This document shows, piece after piece, positions 44,165-55,260 of a stretch of 64,000 nt of DNA; within the stretch, counting starts at the first letter, position 1, and each line of letters starts with the position of its first letter. The notes under the pieces were generated by a model. That model did not search any database. It was not told the DNA's origin and was given only the letters and a program-made list of their open reading frames with translations. This stretch comes from Microtetraspora glauca (GTDB lineage: Bacteria > Actinomycetota > Actinomycetes > Streptomycetales > Streptomycetaceae): assembly GCA_000721275.1 (NCBI GenBank), contig JOFO01000037.1, positions 1 through 64,000 on the forward strand. The letters run 5' to 3'. The position numbers were made by a program, and so were the translations under genes.

Positions 44165-45598
44165 GTGACCGACACCGCGCAGGCCCCCACGCCGCCGCCT
44201 TCCGAAGGAAGGGCGGCGCACCCGGACCACCTCGGCCATGTCATCTTCATCACCGCCTCCGCCGCGATGGGCGGCTTCCTCTTCGGCTACGACAGCTCCG
44301 TCATCAACGGCGCCGTCGAGGCCATCCGGGACCGCTACGACATCGGCTCCGCGACCCTCGCGCAGGTCATCGCCATCGCCCTGATCGGCTGCGCCATCGG
44401 CGCCGCGACCGCCGGACGGATCGCCGACCGCATCGGCCGCATCCGCTGCATGCAGATCTCCGCGGCCCTCTTCACCGTCAGCGCCGTCGGCTCCGCGCTG
44501 CCCTTCGCCCTCTGGGACCTCGCCTTCTGGCGGATCGTCGGCGGCTTCGCCATCGGCATGGCCTCGGTCATCGGCCCCGCCTACATCGCCGAGGTCGCGC
44601 CCGCCGCGTACCGGGGCCGGCTCGGCTCCTTCCAGCAGGCCGCCATCGTCATCGGCATCGCCATCTCGCAGCTCGTCAACTACGGCATCCTCCAGCTCGC
44701 CGACGGCGACCAGCGCGGCGAGATCGGCGGCCTGGAGGCGTGGCAGTGGATGCTCGGCGTGATGGTGGTCCCCGCCCTCCTCTACGGGCTGCTCTCCTTC
44801 GCCATCCCCGAGTCCCCGCGCTTCCTCATCTCCGTCGGCAAGACCCAGCGCGCCAAGGAGGTCCTGGCCGAGGTCGAGGGCAAGGGCGTCGACCTCGACC
44901 GCCGGATCGCCGAGATCGACCGGGCCATGCGCAGCGAGCACAAGTCCACCTTCAAGGACCTGCTCGCCGCCGGCAGCCGCTTCCGGCTCCTGCCCATCGT
45001 CTGGGTCGGCATCGGCCTCTCGGTCTTCCAGCAGCTCGTCGGCATCAACGTCGCCTTCTACTACTCCGCGACGCTCTGGCAGTCCGTCGGCATCGACCCG
45101 TCGAGCTCGTTCTTCTACTCGTTCACCACGTCGATCATCAACATCATCGGCACCGTGATCGCGATGGTCCTGGTCGACCGGGTCGGCCGCCGGCCGCTCG
45201 CCCTCGTCGGCTCCGCCGGCATGGCGATCGCCCTCGCCTTCGAGGCGTGGGCCTTCTCCGCCGACCTCGTCGACGGCAAGCTCCCCGAGACCCAGGGCGT
45301 CGTCGCCCTCGTCGCCGCCCACGTCTTCGTGCTCTTCTTCGCCCTCTCCTGGGGCGTGGTGGTCTGGGTCTTCCTCGGCGAGATGTTCCCCAACCGGATC
45401 CGCGCCGCCGCCCTCGGCGTCGCCGCCTCCGCCCAGTGGATCGCCAACTGGGCCATCACCGCCAGCTTCCCGTCCCTCTCGGACTGGAACCTCTCCGGCA
45501 CCTACGTCATCTACACGGTCTTCGCCGTGCTCTCCATCCCCTTCGTGCTCCGGTACGTCAAGGAGACCAAGGGCAAGGCGTTGGAGGAGATGGGCTAA
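44165..45598 (+). CDS. glcP: Major facilitator sugar transporter, glucose permease GlcP
   Basis: This is 477 aa from a GTG with GAGGAG 5-10 nt upstream. It has twelve hydrophobic segments and the sugar-porter signatures AAMGGFLFGYDSSVINGA (TM1), GRIADRIGR between TM2 and TM3, the PESPRFL motif before the central loop, QQLVGINVAFYYSATLW (sugar-binding TM7) and DRVGRRPLAL. It imports glucose by proton symport in the cytoplasmic membrane. The S. coelicolor GlcP gene lies between smc and ftsY in my memory, matching this place. Its promoter carries two symmetrical elements that may mediate sugar control. Exact sugar specificity is inferred. Confidence 0.92.
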   Translation: MTDTAQAPTPPPSEGRAAHPDHLGHVIFITASAAMGGFLFGYDSSVINGAVEAIRDRYDIGSATLAQVIAIALIGCAIGAATAGRIADRIGRIRCMQISAALFTVSAVGSALPFALWDLAFWRIVGGFAIGMASVIGPAYIAEVAPAAYRGRLGSFQQAAIVIGIAISQLVNYGILQLADGDQRGEIGGLEAWQWMLGVMVVPALLYGLLSFAIPESPRFLISVGKTQRAKEVLAEVEGKGVDLDRRIAEIDRAMRSEHKSTFKDLLAAGSRFRLLPIVWVGIGLSVFQQLVGINVAFYYSATLWQSVGIDPSSSFFYSFTTSIINIIGTVIAMVLVDRVGRRPLALVGSAGMAIALAFEAWAFSADLVDGKLPETQGVVALVAAHVFVLFFALSWGVVVWVFLGEMFPNRIRAAALGVAASAQWIANWAITASFPSLSDWNLSGTYVIYTVFAVLSIPFVLRYVKETKGKALEEMG

Positions 45599-45625
45599 CT
45601 CCCCGCTGCCCCTCTCCTCACGACG

Positions 45626-45665
45626 GCTGCCCCGGCCCGCGGTTCACGCCCCGAGCCGGGGCAGC
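45626..45665. terminator. Hairpin between convergent glcP and the luciferase-like gene
   Basis: GCTGCCCCGGC (45626-45636) and GCCGGGGCAGC (45655-45665) form an 11-bp stem with an 18-nt loop. It starts 28 nt after glcP and overlaps the last codons of the convergent gene. Confidence 0.55.
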
Positions 45666-46615
45666 ACCTCGTCGCAGAACAGCCGCAGGCTCCGCCACCC
45701 CTCCTCCACCGGCATCCCGCCGCACAGCGGATGCAGCACCAGGCTCTCCAGGCCCAGCTCCGCGCACTCCCCGGGCGTCACCACCCGGTACACCCCCTCC
45801 GCCCGCAGCTCCGCCACGCTCGTCGCCGCCGACCGCACCGCCGAACGGATGTCCTTCGACTGCCAGGAGGCGTAGGTCCGCGCCTCGTGCAGGAAGTGCC
45901 CCCCGTACTCAGCCCAGGTCCGGTCCGGGTCCTCCGCCACGTGCAGCAGCGGCGTCACCGGCCCCGGCATCATCGTCCAGCCCGCGGTGCCGTACTCCGC
46001 GCACCGCTCGGTGTAGTACGCCTCCAGCTCCGGCAGGTGCGCGGAAGGGAAGAACGGCAGCCCCAGCCGGGCCGCGCGCCGCGCCGCCGCCCTCGACGAA
46101 CCGCCGACCATCAGCAGCGGGTGCGGGTCGGTGAAGGGCCGCGGGGTGACGCGGACCGTACGCCCCCGGTACGTGAAGGGCTCGCCCGTCCAGGCGGCGA
46201 GCAGGGTCTCCAGGAGCTCGTCCTGGAGCCTCCCGCGCCGCCCCCAGTCGACCCCGCGCTCCTCGTACTCCTCCGGCCGGTAGCCGATCCCGGCCACCGT
46301 CACGAGCCGGCCCCGGCTCAGCAGGTCGAGCACCGCGATCTCCTCGGCGAGCCGCAGCGGGTCGTGCAGCGGGCCGATGGCCGCCGAGACGGTGACGGCG
46401 ATCCGGTGGGTCGCCCCGAAGACCGCGCCGGCGAAGACGAAGGGGGAGGGGAGCCAGTTGTCCTCCACCCCGTGGTGCTCCTCGGTCTGGACCGTGTCCA
46501 CCCCGTGCGCGTCGGCGTGGGCGGCCATCTCCAGGGCCGCGCGGTACCGCTCCGCCAGCGCTTCCCGGCCGGCGCGCGGGTCGACCAGGTTGAACCGTAC
46601 GACGCTGAAGGCCAT
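45644..46615 (-). CDS. Luciferase-like (LLM) flavin-dependent oxidoreductase
   Basis: This is 323 aa from the ATG at 46615, with GGAGGGGA 5 nt upstream on the minus strand. A TIM-barrel luciferase-like fold is indicated by AAHADAHGVDTVQTEEHHG near the N terminus, VSAAIGPLHDPLRLAEEIAVLDLLS (shown in part: GPLHDPLRLAEEIAVLDLLS), GRLVTVAGIGYRPEEYEERG and HPLLMVGGSSRAAARRAARLG. These enzymes use FMN or F420 for varied oxidations; cofactor and substrate are not readable here. It is the only plain metabolic gene between glcP and ftsY and its direction is opposite to both, so it is probably an independent unit. Confidence 0.88.
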   Translation of the reverse strand: MAFSVVRFNLVDPRAGREALAERYRAALEMAAHADAHGVDTVQTEEHHGVEDNWLPSPFVFAGAVFGATHRIAVTVSAAIGPLHDPLRLAEEIAVLDLLSRGRLVTVAGIGYRPEEYEERGVDWGRRGRLQDELLETLLAAWTGEPFTYRGRTVRVTPRPFTDPHPLLMVGGSSRAAARRAARLGLPFFPSAHLPELEAYYTERCAEYGTAGWTMMPGPVTPLLHVAEDPDRTWAEYGGHFLHEARTYASWQSKDIRSAVRSAATSVAELRAEGVYRVVTPGECAELGLESLVLHPLCGGMPVEEGWRSLRLFCDEVLPRLGA

Positions 46616-46765
46616 GGGGGTCCCCTCCGTGGGCGGGCCGGCGACGGACGGCGACCATAGCTGACGTACCGTCAGATGAGAACGGTGCCGGCGGCCCGGG
46701 AACCGCGACCCACGCTGCGTACGTACTGCGTCACCGGGCGGCTCGTGTCCGATACTGGACGGGTT

Positions 46766-47995
46766 ATGGAACTCATCCTTGCTGTAGTCATCGCTCTGGT
46801 CGTCGCGGTCGCCGTGACCAGCGGACTCGTGATCAGCGGTCGCAAGAAGAAGCAGCTGCCGCCGGCCGAGCCGCCGTCCACCACGCCGACCATCACCGCT
46901 CCGCCCGCCGAGCCGCACGTCGGCGACGAGGCGGAGACACCGCGGGAAGAACCACGCCGCACCGTCGAGGAGGTCGGCCTCCCCGCCACCGAGGCCCCCA
47001 CCGCCGAGGAGACCGCCGAGGCCCCGCCCGTCGCGGAGCCCGAGGCGCCCGCCGCGCCCGAGATCGAGGTGCCCGAGCCCACCGCCGGCCGCCTCGTCCG
47101 GCTCCGCGCCCGGCTCGCCCGCTCCCAGAACTCGCTGGGCAAGGGCCTGCTGACGCTGCTCTCCCGCGAGCACCTCGACGAGGACACCTGGGAGGAGATC
47201 GAGGAGACCCTCCTCACCGCCGACGTCGGCGTCGCCCCCACCCAGGAACTGGTCGAGCGGCTGCGCGAGCGGGTCAAGGTGCTCGGCACCCGCACCCCCG
47301 AGGAACTGCGCGGCCTGCTCCGCGAGGAGCTGATCACCCTCCTGGGCGACTACGACCGCACCGTGCACACCGAGAGCCCCGAGGACGTCCCCGGCGTCGT
47401 CATGGTCGTCGGCGTCAACGGCACCGGCAAGACCACCACCACCGGCAAGCTCGCCCGCGTCCTGGTCGCCGACGGCAAGTCTGTCGTCCTCGGCGCCGCC
47501 GACACCTTCCGCGCCGCCGCCGCCGACCAGCTCCAGACCTGGGGCGACCGGGTCGGCGCCCGCACCGTCCGCGGCCCCGAGGGCGGCGACCCCGCCTCGA
47601 TCGCCTACGACGCGGTCAAGGAGGGCATCGCCGAGAAGGCCGACGTCGTCCTCATCGACACCGCCGGCCGCCTGCACACCAAGACCGGCCTCATGGACGA
47701 GCTCGGCAAGGTCAAGCGCGTCGTCGAGAAGCACGGCCCGCTCGACGAGATCCTGCTCGTCCTCGACGCCACCACCGGCCAGAACGGCCTCATCCAGGCC
47801 CGCGTCTTCGCCGAGGTCGTCGACATCACCGGCATCGTCCTCACCAAGCTCGACGGCACCGCCAAGGGCGGCATCGTCGTCGCCGTCCAGCGCGAGCTGG
47901 GCGTCCCCGTCAAGCTCGTCGGCCTCGGCGAGGGCCCCGACGACCTGGCCCCCTTCGAGCCGGCCGCCTTCGTCGACGCCCTCATCGGCGACTGA
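46766..47995 (+). CDS. ftsY: Signal recognition particle receptor FtsY
   Basis: This is 409 aa from the ATG at 46766. An N-terminal membrane helix MELILAVVIALVVAVAVTSG is followed by KKK. Then comes an acidic Pro/Glu/Ala A-domain (about 30-115), the four-helix N domain (about 120-195; LARSQNSLGKGLLTLLSREH) and the G domain: G1 VGVNGTGKTTTTGKLAR, DTFRAAAADQL, G3 DTAGRLHTKTGL, G4 TKLDGTAKGG and the closing GEGPDDLAPFEP. It docks the SRP-ribosome complex at the membrane, working with Ffh encoded 8 kb downstream. Actinobacterial FtsY commonly has this true TM anchor. Confidence 0.96.
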   Translation: MELILAVVIALVVAVAVTSGLVISGRKKKQLPPAEPPSTTPTITAPPAEPHVGDEAETPREEPRRTVEEVGLPATEAPTAEETAEAPPVAEPEAPAAPEIEVPEPTAGRLVRLRARLARSQNSLGKGLLTLLSREHLDEDTWEEIEETLLTADVGVAPTQELVERLRERVKVLGTRTPEELRGLLREELITLLGDYDRTVHTESPEDVPGVVMVVGVNGTGKTTTTGKLARVLVADGKSVVLGAADTFRAAAADQLQTWGDRVGARTVRGPEGGDPASIAYDAVKEGIAEKADVVLIDTAGRLHTKTGLMDELGKVKRVVEKHGPLDEILLVLDATTGQNGLIQARVFAEVVDITGIVLTKLDGTAKGGIVVAVQRELGVPVKLVGLGEGPDDLAPFEPAAFVDALIGD

Positions 47996-48014
47996 CGACC
48001 CCGGCGCCCCGCCC

Positions 48015-48058
48015 ACGGCGAAGGGCCCCGCTCCTCGGGGAGCGGGGCCCTTCGCCGT
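48015..48058. terminator. Strong terminator between ftsY and the PriPol-like gene
   Basis: A 20-bp uninterrupted stem, ACGGCGAAGGGGCCCCGCTCC-like left arm (48015-48034) with its exact complement at 48039-48058, is closed by a TCGG tetraloop. It lies between convergent genes and should work for both. Confidence 0.92.
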
Positions 48059-48061
48059 GTC

Positions 48062-48715
48062 CTACGCGTGCGTCCGATGGCACATGTACGCCAGCGTGCC
48101 CAGCAGCAGCCGGGCCTGCGGCGGCGCGCCCGCCGTGTCCAGCGTCGGCGGGCGCAGCCAGCGCACCGGGCCCAGACCGCCCAGGTTCGACGGGGGAGCG
48201 GTGATGTGGGCGCCCGGCCCCAGCCCGTGCAGGTCCAGATCGGCGTCGTCCCAGCCCATCCGGTACAGCAGCCTCGGCAGCTCCGCCGCCGCGCCCGGCG
48301 CCACGAAGAACTGCGCCCGGCCGGTCGGCGTCGCGCAGACCGGGCCCAGCGGCAGCCCCATCCGCTCCATGCGGACCAGCGCCCGCCGGCCCGCCGCCTC
48401 GGCCACCTCGATCACGTCGAAGGCCCGGCCCACCGGCAGCAGCAGCGCGGCCCCCGGGTACTCCGCCCACGCCTTGGCCGCGTCGTCGAGCCCCGCGCCC
48501 GCCGGGACCGGCGGCGCGAAGGAGAGGGGGTGCGCGCCCGGGGCCGTACAGGCCCGGTCGCCGCAGGAGCACTGGCCGGAGACGGCCCGCGCGCCGGGCT
48601 GGACGTCCCAGCCCCAGAGTCCGGTGTACTCGGCCACCGCCGTGCACTCGGTGGTGCGTGCGCGGCGCCGTGTCCCGGACCGCATCTCACGGATGCCGCC
48701 GATCGTGAAGCCCAT
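48062..48715 (-). CDS. Stand-alone PriPol-like (bifunctional DNA primase/polymerase N-terminal domain) protein
   Basis: This is 217 aa from the ATG at 48715 (MGFTIGGIREMRSG). The central part resembles the primase-polymerase N-terminal domain of plasmid and phage replication proteins: cysteines CSCGDRACTAPGAHPL, then WAEYPGAALLLPVGRAFDVIEV (Asp of the D-x-[IVL] metal motif), RAQFFVAP and LGPGAHITAPPSN. In full PriPols the catalytic D-x-[ED] and a helicase follow. Here the first acidic motif reads FDVIEVAE and no helicase is present, so catalysis is uncertain. It is divergent from nsdA with a 438-bp spacer. Function unknown; conserved next to nsdA as I recall. Confidence 0.75.
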   Translation of the reverse strand: MGFTIGGIREMRSGTRRRARTTECTAVAEYTGLWGWDVQPGARAVSGQCSCGDRACTAPGAHPLSFAPPVPAGAGLDDAAKAWAEYPGAALLLPVGRAFDVIEVAEAAGRRALVRMERMGLPLGPVCATPTGRAQFFVAPGAAAELPRLLYRMGWDDADLDLHGLGPGAHITAPPSNLGGLGPVRWLRPPTLDTAGAPPQARLLLGTLAYMCHRTHA

Positions 48716-49153
48716 GCCCCCTCCAACGGGTCGGACGCGCAGGTGGTTACGACCGGGAACACCGCCGTCACCCACGGTGACGCGGCGCCCGGAGTGCGTC
48801 GCCCAGGGTGGCGCACGGTGGTGAGCGGGGTGGTGCGCACGGTGGCGCGCGCCTCTTCGCGCTTCCGTCCGCTTACCCGGGGTCGTCGCATGTCAAGTGA
48901 ATCGTGCGCAGGGCCCGGCGAGTTCATTCGAAGGGGTGGCGAATGGTGGCGTTTCTTGAAACGCCCTCACGACAGGGGTGATCGTAGGATTACTTTCGGT
49001 ACCCGAACCCCGGGGGCGCGTGCGGTGGTGGGTATGCCGGAGGCAACCAGGTTTCCCGTTCGAAGGAGTCGGAACACCGGGCGGAGCGGCGCCGGACGCG
49101 GCATTCTGATAGGGGTTCGCACGACAGGCAATCAGGTGGATGGGGGCGTTCCA
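48716..49153. other. 438-bp divergent region between the PriPol-like gene and nsdA
   Basis: The first third is GC-rich with short direct repeats of GCACGGTGG (about 48826-48850). The middle is much more AT-rich (48890-49000: atgtcaagtgaatcg, gaggattactttcgg style) and contains a perfect 8+2+8 palindrome. It probably holds both promoters. No open frame there looks coding. Confidence 0.5.
48948..48965. promoter_or_regulatory. Palindrome GGCGTTTCTTGAAACGCC upstream of nsdA
   Basis: 8-bp perfect arms with a TT centre, about 190 bp upstream of the nsdA start and 233 bp upstream of the PriPol-like start. It is not followed by a T tract and is not at a gene end, so an operator is likelier than a terminator. 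Confidence 0.55.
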
Positions 49154-50626
49154 GTGGGCGGCAACGGCACAGACGGTACGACTGCCGGCAAGCGCCCCAA
49201 CGAGCGGCTCGGCTCGTGGTTCGTGCGCAGCGGCTGGTCCAAGGGCGAACTCGCCCGCCAGGTCAACCGCAGGGCCCGCCAGATGGGCGCCCACCACATC
49301 TCCACCGACACCTCCCGGGTCCGCCGCTGGCTCGACGGCGAGCAGCCCCGCGAGCCGATCCCGAGAATCCTCTCCGAGCTGTTCTCCGAGCGCTTCGGCT
49401 CCGTCGTCGCCATCGAGGACCTCGGACTGCGCACCGCCCACCAGACGCCCTCCGTCTCCGGCGTCGACCTCCCCTGGGCCGGACCCCAGACCGTCTCCCT
49501 GCTCAGCGAGTTCTCCCGCAGCGACCTCATGCTCGCCCGGCGCGGCTTCCTCGGCTCCTCGCTCCAGCTCGCCGCCGGACCCGCCCTCATCGAGCCCATG
49601 CAGCGCTGGCTGGTGCCCACCCCGGCCGGCGAGCCCGGGTCCGAGGGGCCCGCGCCCGACGGCCGCCGCCACCGGCTCTCCGAGATCGAGCTGGACCTCC
49701 TCGAATCCACCACCGCGATGTTCCGCAAGTGGGACGCCCAGTGCGGCGGCGGACTGCGCCGCAAGGCCGTCGTCGGCCAGCTCCACGAGGTCACCGACCT
49801 CCTCCAGGAGCCCCAGCCGGCCGCCACCGCCAAGCGCCTCTTCACCGTCGCCGCCGAACTCGCCGAACTCGCCGGGTGGATGAGCTACGACGTGGGCCTC
49901 CAGCCCACCGCCCAGAAGTACTTCGTGCTCGCCCTGCACGCCGCCAAGGAGGCCGGCGACAAGCCGCTCGGCTCGTACATCCTCTCCTCCATGAGCCGGC
50001 AGATGATCCACCTCGGCCGCCCCGACGACGCCCTCGAACTCATCCACCTCGCCCAGTACGGCAGCCGGGACTGCGCCACCGCGCGCACCCAGGCCATGCT
50101 CTATGCGATGGAGGCCCGCGCCTACGCCAACATGGGCCAGCCGTCCAAGTGCAAGCGGGCCGTGCGGATGGCCGAGGACACCTTCGCCGACGCCACCCTC
50201 GAAGGCGGCCCCGAGCCGGACTGGATCCGCTTCTTCACCGAGGCCGAGCTCAACGGCGAGAACTCCCACTCCTTCCGCGACCTCGCCTATGTCGCCGGAC
50301 GCTCCCCGACGTACGCCTCGCTGGCCGAACCGGTCATGGAGCGGGCCGTGGAGCTCTTCGAGAAGGACCCCGACCACCAGCGGTCGTACGCCCTCAACCT
50401 GATCGGCATGGCCACCGTCCACCTGCTCAAGCGCGAGCCCGAGCAGTCCGTCGTCCTCGCCGAGAAGGCCCTCGGCGTGGCCCGTTCCATCCGCTCCGAA
50501 CGGGTCAACAACCGGCTCCGCAAGACCGTCGACACCGCCGCCCGCGACTTCGGCGACGTCGCGGAGGTCGTCGACCTCACCGACCGCCTCACCCTGCTGC
50601 TCCCGGAGTCCGCCGAGGCCGTCTGA
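49154..50626 (+). CDS. nsdA: NsdA, negative regulator of sporulation and antibiotic production
   Basis: This is 490 aa from the GTG at 49154 (VGGNGTDGTTAGKRPNERLG), with GGGGGC upstream; a GTG at 49136 would add six residues. The N-terminal part (about 20-95) looks like a helix-turn-helix/Xre-like domain (WFVRSGWSKGELARQVNRRA, RVRRWLDGEQPREPIPRIL). The rest (about 170-480) is a helical repeat array of TPR type (AAELAELAGWMSYDVGLQP, AQKYFVLALHAAKEAGDKPL, MIHLGRPDDALELIHLAQYG, AVRMAEDTFADATL). NsdA disruption in S. coelicolor raises actinorhodin and sporulation. Mechanism unknown; it acts in the cytoplasm. Confidence 0.92.
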   Translation: MGGNGTDGTTAGKRPNERLGSWFVRSGWSKGELARQVNRRARQMGAHHISTDTSRVRRWLDGEQPREPIPRILSELFSERFGSVVAIEDLGLRTAHQTPSVSGVDLPWAGPQTVSLLSEFSRSDLMLARRGFLGSSLQLAAGPALIEPMQRWLVPTPAGEPGSEGPAPDGRRHRLSEIELDLLESTTAMFRKWDAQCGGGLRRKAVVGQLHEVTDLLQEPQPAATAKRLFTVAAELAELAGWMSYDVGLQPTAQKYFVLALHAAKEAGDKPLGSYILSSMSRQMIHLGRPDDALELIHLAQYGSRDCATARTQAMLYAMEARAYANMGQPSKCKRAVRMAEDTFADATLEGGPEPDWIRFFTEAELNGENSHSFRDLAYVAGRSPTYASLAEPVMERAVELFEKDPDHQRSYALNLIGMATVHLLKREPEQSVVLAEKALGVARSIRSERVNNRLRKTVDTAARDFGDVAEVVDLTDRLTLLLPESAEAV

Positions 50627-50787
50627 CCGGCCCCGCGACTCCCGCGAGCCCCGTACCCCGGCCGCGCCGGACGTCCCGTACTGCCCGACTCGGCTCCCCC
50701 GCCGCACAGGACACACGGACGCCGGCGCGGCCGGTCCGCGTCCCGGCCCCGGACCGCTCCCCGCCCGCCCGGCCGGGAGAGTACCCC

Positions 50788-52662
<1,875 letters not shown>

Positions 52663-52705
52663 GAGCAGCACCCGGAGGGGTACGGCTTCCAGGAACACGG
52701 CCCCC

Positions 52706-52742
52706 AGGGGGTACGGCCTCCGGCCCCGGAGCCGTACCCCCT
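52706..52742 (+). terminator. Hairpin between glnK and glnD
   Basis: AGGGGGTACGGC (52706-52717) pairs with GCCGTACCCCCT (52731-52742), and TCCGG/CCGGA extends the stem inside the loop. The same GGGGTACGG words recur at 52677-52686 and, inverted, at 52744-52754, so alternative pairings (attenuation) are possible. Confidence 0.7.
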
Positions 52743-52806
52743 GAGCCGTACCCCCGGCGCCACCCCCGCCGCCCCGCCAAGCGCCCCCCGAGCGAAGGAG
52801 CCGCCG

Positions 52807-55260
52807 GTGACCACCCCCGAACCGCAGGACGCGACCGGAGAGCAGGGCCGCCGAGGCTACGCGGCGGCCCGGTCGGCGCTCCTCCAGGAGAGGACCGCGT
52901 CCGGCCCGGAGCGCCGCGCCGCCCTCGCCCGCCTCACCGACGACTGGCTCGCCGGCCTCTTCGCCGCCGCCGCGCCGCCGCCCGGCACCGCCCTCGTCGC
53001 CGTCGGCGGCTACGGCCGCGCGGAACTCTCCCCGCGCAGCGACCTCGACCTCCTGCTGCTCCACGACGGCAGCGCCCCGAAGGAGGCGGTCGCCGCCCTC
53101 GCCGACCGCCTCTGGTACCCCGTCTGGGACCTCGGGCTCGCCCTCGACCACTCCGTCCGCACCCCCGCCCAGGCCCGCGCCACCGCCGCCGACGACCTCA
53201 AGGTCCAGCTCGGCCTCCTCGACGCCCGGCCGCTCGCCGGCGACACCGCCCTCGCCACGGCCCTGCGCTCCACCGTCCTCGCCGACTGGCGCAACCAGGC
53301 CGCCCGCCGCCTCCCCGAACTCGCCGAGCTCTGCCGCGACCGCGCCGAACGCGCCGGCGAACTCCGCTTCCTCCTCGAACCCGACCTCAAGGAGGCCCGC
53401 GGCGGCCTCCGCGACGCCCAGGCCCTGCGCGCCGTCGCCGCCTCCTGGCTCGCCGACGCCCCCCGCGACGGCCTCGACACCGCCCGCCGCCGCCTCCTCG
53501 ACGCCCGCGACGCCCTCCACCTCGCCACCGGCCGCGCCACCGACCGGCTCGCCCTCCAGGAACAGGACGCCGTCGCCAAGGAACTCGGCCTGCTCGACGC
53601 CGACACCCTGCTCCGCGAGGTGTACGAGGCCGCCGGCACCGTCACGTACGCCTCCGACGTCACCTGGCGCGAGGTCGCCCGCGTCCTCAAGGCCCGCTCC
53701 GCCCGCCCCCGCCTGCGCGGCCTCCTCGGCGGCCGGTCCCCGCAGAAGGCCCCCGCCGAGCGGACCCCGCTCGCCGAGGGCGTCGTCGAGATGGACGGCG
53801 AGGCCGTCCTCGCCCTCTCCGCCCGGCCCGAACGCGACCCGGCCCTCCCGCTCCGCGCCGCCGCCGCGGCGGCCCAGCACGGCCTGCCGCTCTCCCCGCA
53901 CGCCGTCCGCCGGCTCGCCGCCACCGCCAAGCCGCTGCCCGTGCCCTGGCCGGCCGAGGCCCGCGAGGCGCTCGTCACCCTGCTCGGCGCCGGAGCCGCC
54001 GCGATCCCGGTCTGGGAGGCCCTGGAGGCCGAAGGGCTCGTCACCCGCCTGCTGCCCGACTGGGAACGCGTCCGCCACCGCCCCCAGCGCAACCCCGTCC
54101 ACACCTGGACCGTCGACCGCCACCTCGTCGAGACCGCCGTCCGCGCCGCCTCCCTCACCCGCCGCGTCGGCCGCCCCGACCTCCTCCTCGTCGCCGCGCT
54201 CCTCCACGACATCGGCAAGGGCTGGCCCGGCGACCACTCCGTCGCCGGCGAGACCATCGCCCGCGACCTCGCCGCCCGCGTCGGCTTCGACCGCACCGAC
54301 ACCGCCACCGTCGCCACCGTCGTCCGCCACCACCTCCTCCTCGTCGACACCGCCACCCGGCGCGACCTCGACGACCCCGCCACCGTCCAGGCCGTCGCCG
54401 CCGCCGTCGGCACCGTCGGCACCCTCGAACTCCTCCACGCCCTCACCGAGGCCGACGCGCTCGCCACCGGACCCGCCGCCTGGTCCGCCTGGCGCGCCTC
54501 CCTCGTCGCCGACCTCGTCAAACGCGTCACCGGCGTCCTCGCCGGCGAGCCGCTGCCCGACCCCGAGGCCGCCGCGCCCAGCGCCGAACAGGAACGGCTC
54601 GCCGTCGAGGCGCTGCGCACCGGCGAACCCGTCCTCGCCCTCCACACCCGCGACGAGCAGCCCCTCGACCCCGACGAGCCCGAACCCGTCGGCGTCGAAC
54701 TCCTCATCGCCCTGCCCGACCAGCCGGGCGTCCTGCCCGCCGTCGCCGGCGTCCTCGCCCTCCACCGGCTCACCGTCCGCGCCGCCGAACTCCGGGCCGT
54801 CGAACTCCCCGCGGAACTGGGCGCCGCGCCCGGCCCCGTGCTCGTCCTCGACTGGCGGGTCGCCGCCGAGTACGGCTCCCTGCCCCAGGGCCACCGGCTC
54901 CGCGCCGACCTGCTGCGCGCCCTCGACGGCTCCCTCGACATCCCCGCCCGGCTCGCCGAGCGCGAGGCCGCCTACCCGCGCCGCCGCGGCGTCCAGGCCC
55001 CGCCGCCCCGCGTCACCGTCGCCCCCGCCGACTCCCGCCTCGCCACCGTCCTGGAGGTCCGCGCCCAGGACGCCCCGGGCCTGCTCCACCGGATCGGCCG
55101 GGCCCTGGAGGGCGCGGCGGTCCGGGTCCGCAGCGCCCACGTCTCCACCCTCGGCGCCAACGCCGTGGACACCCTGTACGTGACCCGCCCGGACGGCTCC
55201 CTCCTCCCGGACGAGGAGGCGATCGACCTGGCCCGGACGCTGGAGGCGGCGCTGGGGTGA
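52807..55260 (+). CDS. glnD: PII nucleotidyltransferase/uridylyl-removing-type enzyme GlnD
   Basis: This is 817 aa. The nucleotidyltransferase motif is at about 66-88 (VAVGGYGRAELSPRSDLDLL, with G-S-x...D-x-D). A GlnE/GlnD middle region contains FLLEPDLKEARGGLRDAQAL. The HD phosphohydrolase is at about 460-480 (LLVAALLHDIGKGWPGDHS). Two C-terminal ACT domains are at about 630-720 and 740-817 (LPDQPGVLPAVAGVL, AQDAPGLLHRIGRALEG). In E. coli it uridylylates PII; in Streptomyces it adenylylates GlnK. GTG start with GAAGGAG 6 nt upstream. It is the third gene of the amtB-glnK-glnD locus, separated by a hairpin, so it may be expressed at lower level. Confidence 0.95.
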   Translation: MTTPEPQDATGEQGRRGYAAARSALLQERTASGPERRAALARLTDDWLAGLFAAAAPPPGTALVAVGGYGRAELSPRSDLDLLLLHDGSAPKEAVAALADRLWYPVWDLGLALDHSVRTPAQARATAADDLKVQLGLLDARPLAGDTALATALRSTVLADWRNQAARRLPELAELCRDRAERAGELRFLLEPDLKEARGGLRDAQALRAVAASWLADAPRDGLDTARRRLLDARDALHLATGRATDRLALQEQDAVAKELGLLDADTLLREVYEAAGTVTYASDVTWREVARVLKARSARPRLRGLLGGRSPQKAPAERTPLAEGVVEMDGEAVLALSARPERDPALPLRAAAAAAQHGLPLSPHAVRRLAATAKPLPVPWPAEAREALVTLLGAGAAAIPVWEALEAEGLVTRLLPDWERVRHRPQRNPVHTWTVDRHLVETAVRAASLTRRVGRPDLLLVAALLHDIGKGWPGDHSVAGETIARDLAARVGFDRTDTATVATVVRHHLLLVDTATRRDLDDPATVQAVAAAVGTVGTLELLHALTEADALATGPAAWSAWRASLVADLVKRVTGVLAGEPLPDPEAAAPSAEQERLAVEALRTGEPVLALHTRDEQPLDPDEPEPVGVELLIALPDQPGVLPAVAGVLALHRLTVRAAELRAVELPAELGAAPGPVLVLDWRVAAEYGSLPQGHRLRADLLRALDGSLDIPARLAEREAAYPRRRGVQAPPPRVTVAPADSRLATVLEVRAQDAPGLLHRIGRALEGAAVRVRSAHVSTLGANAVDTLYVTRPDGSLLPDEEAIDLARTLEAALG

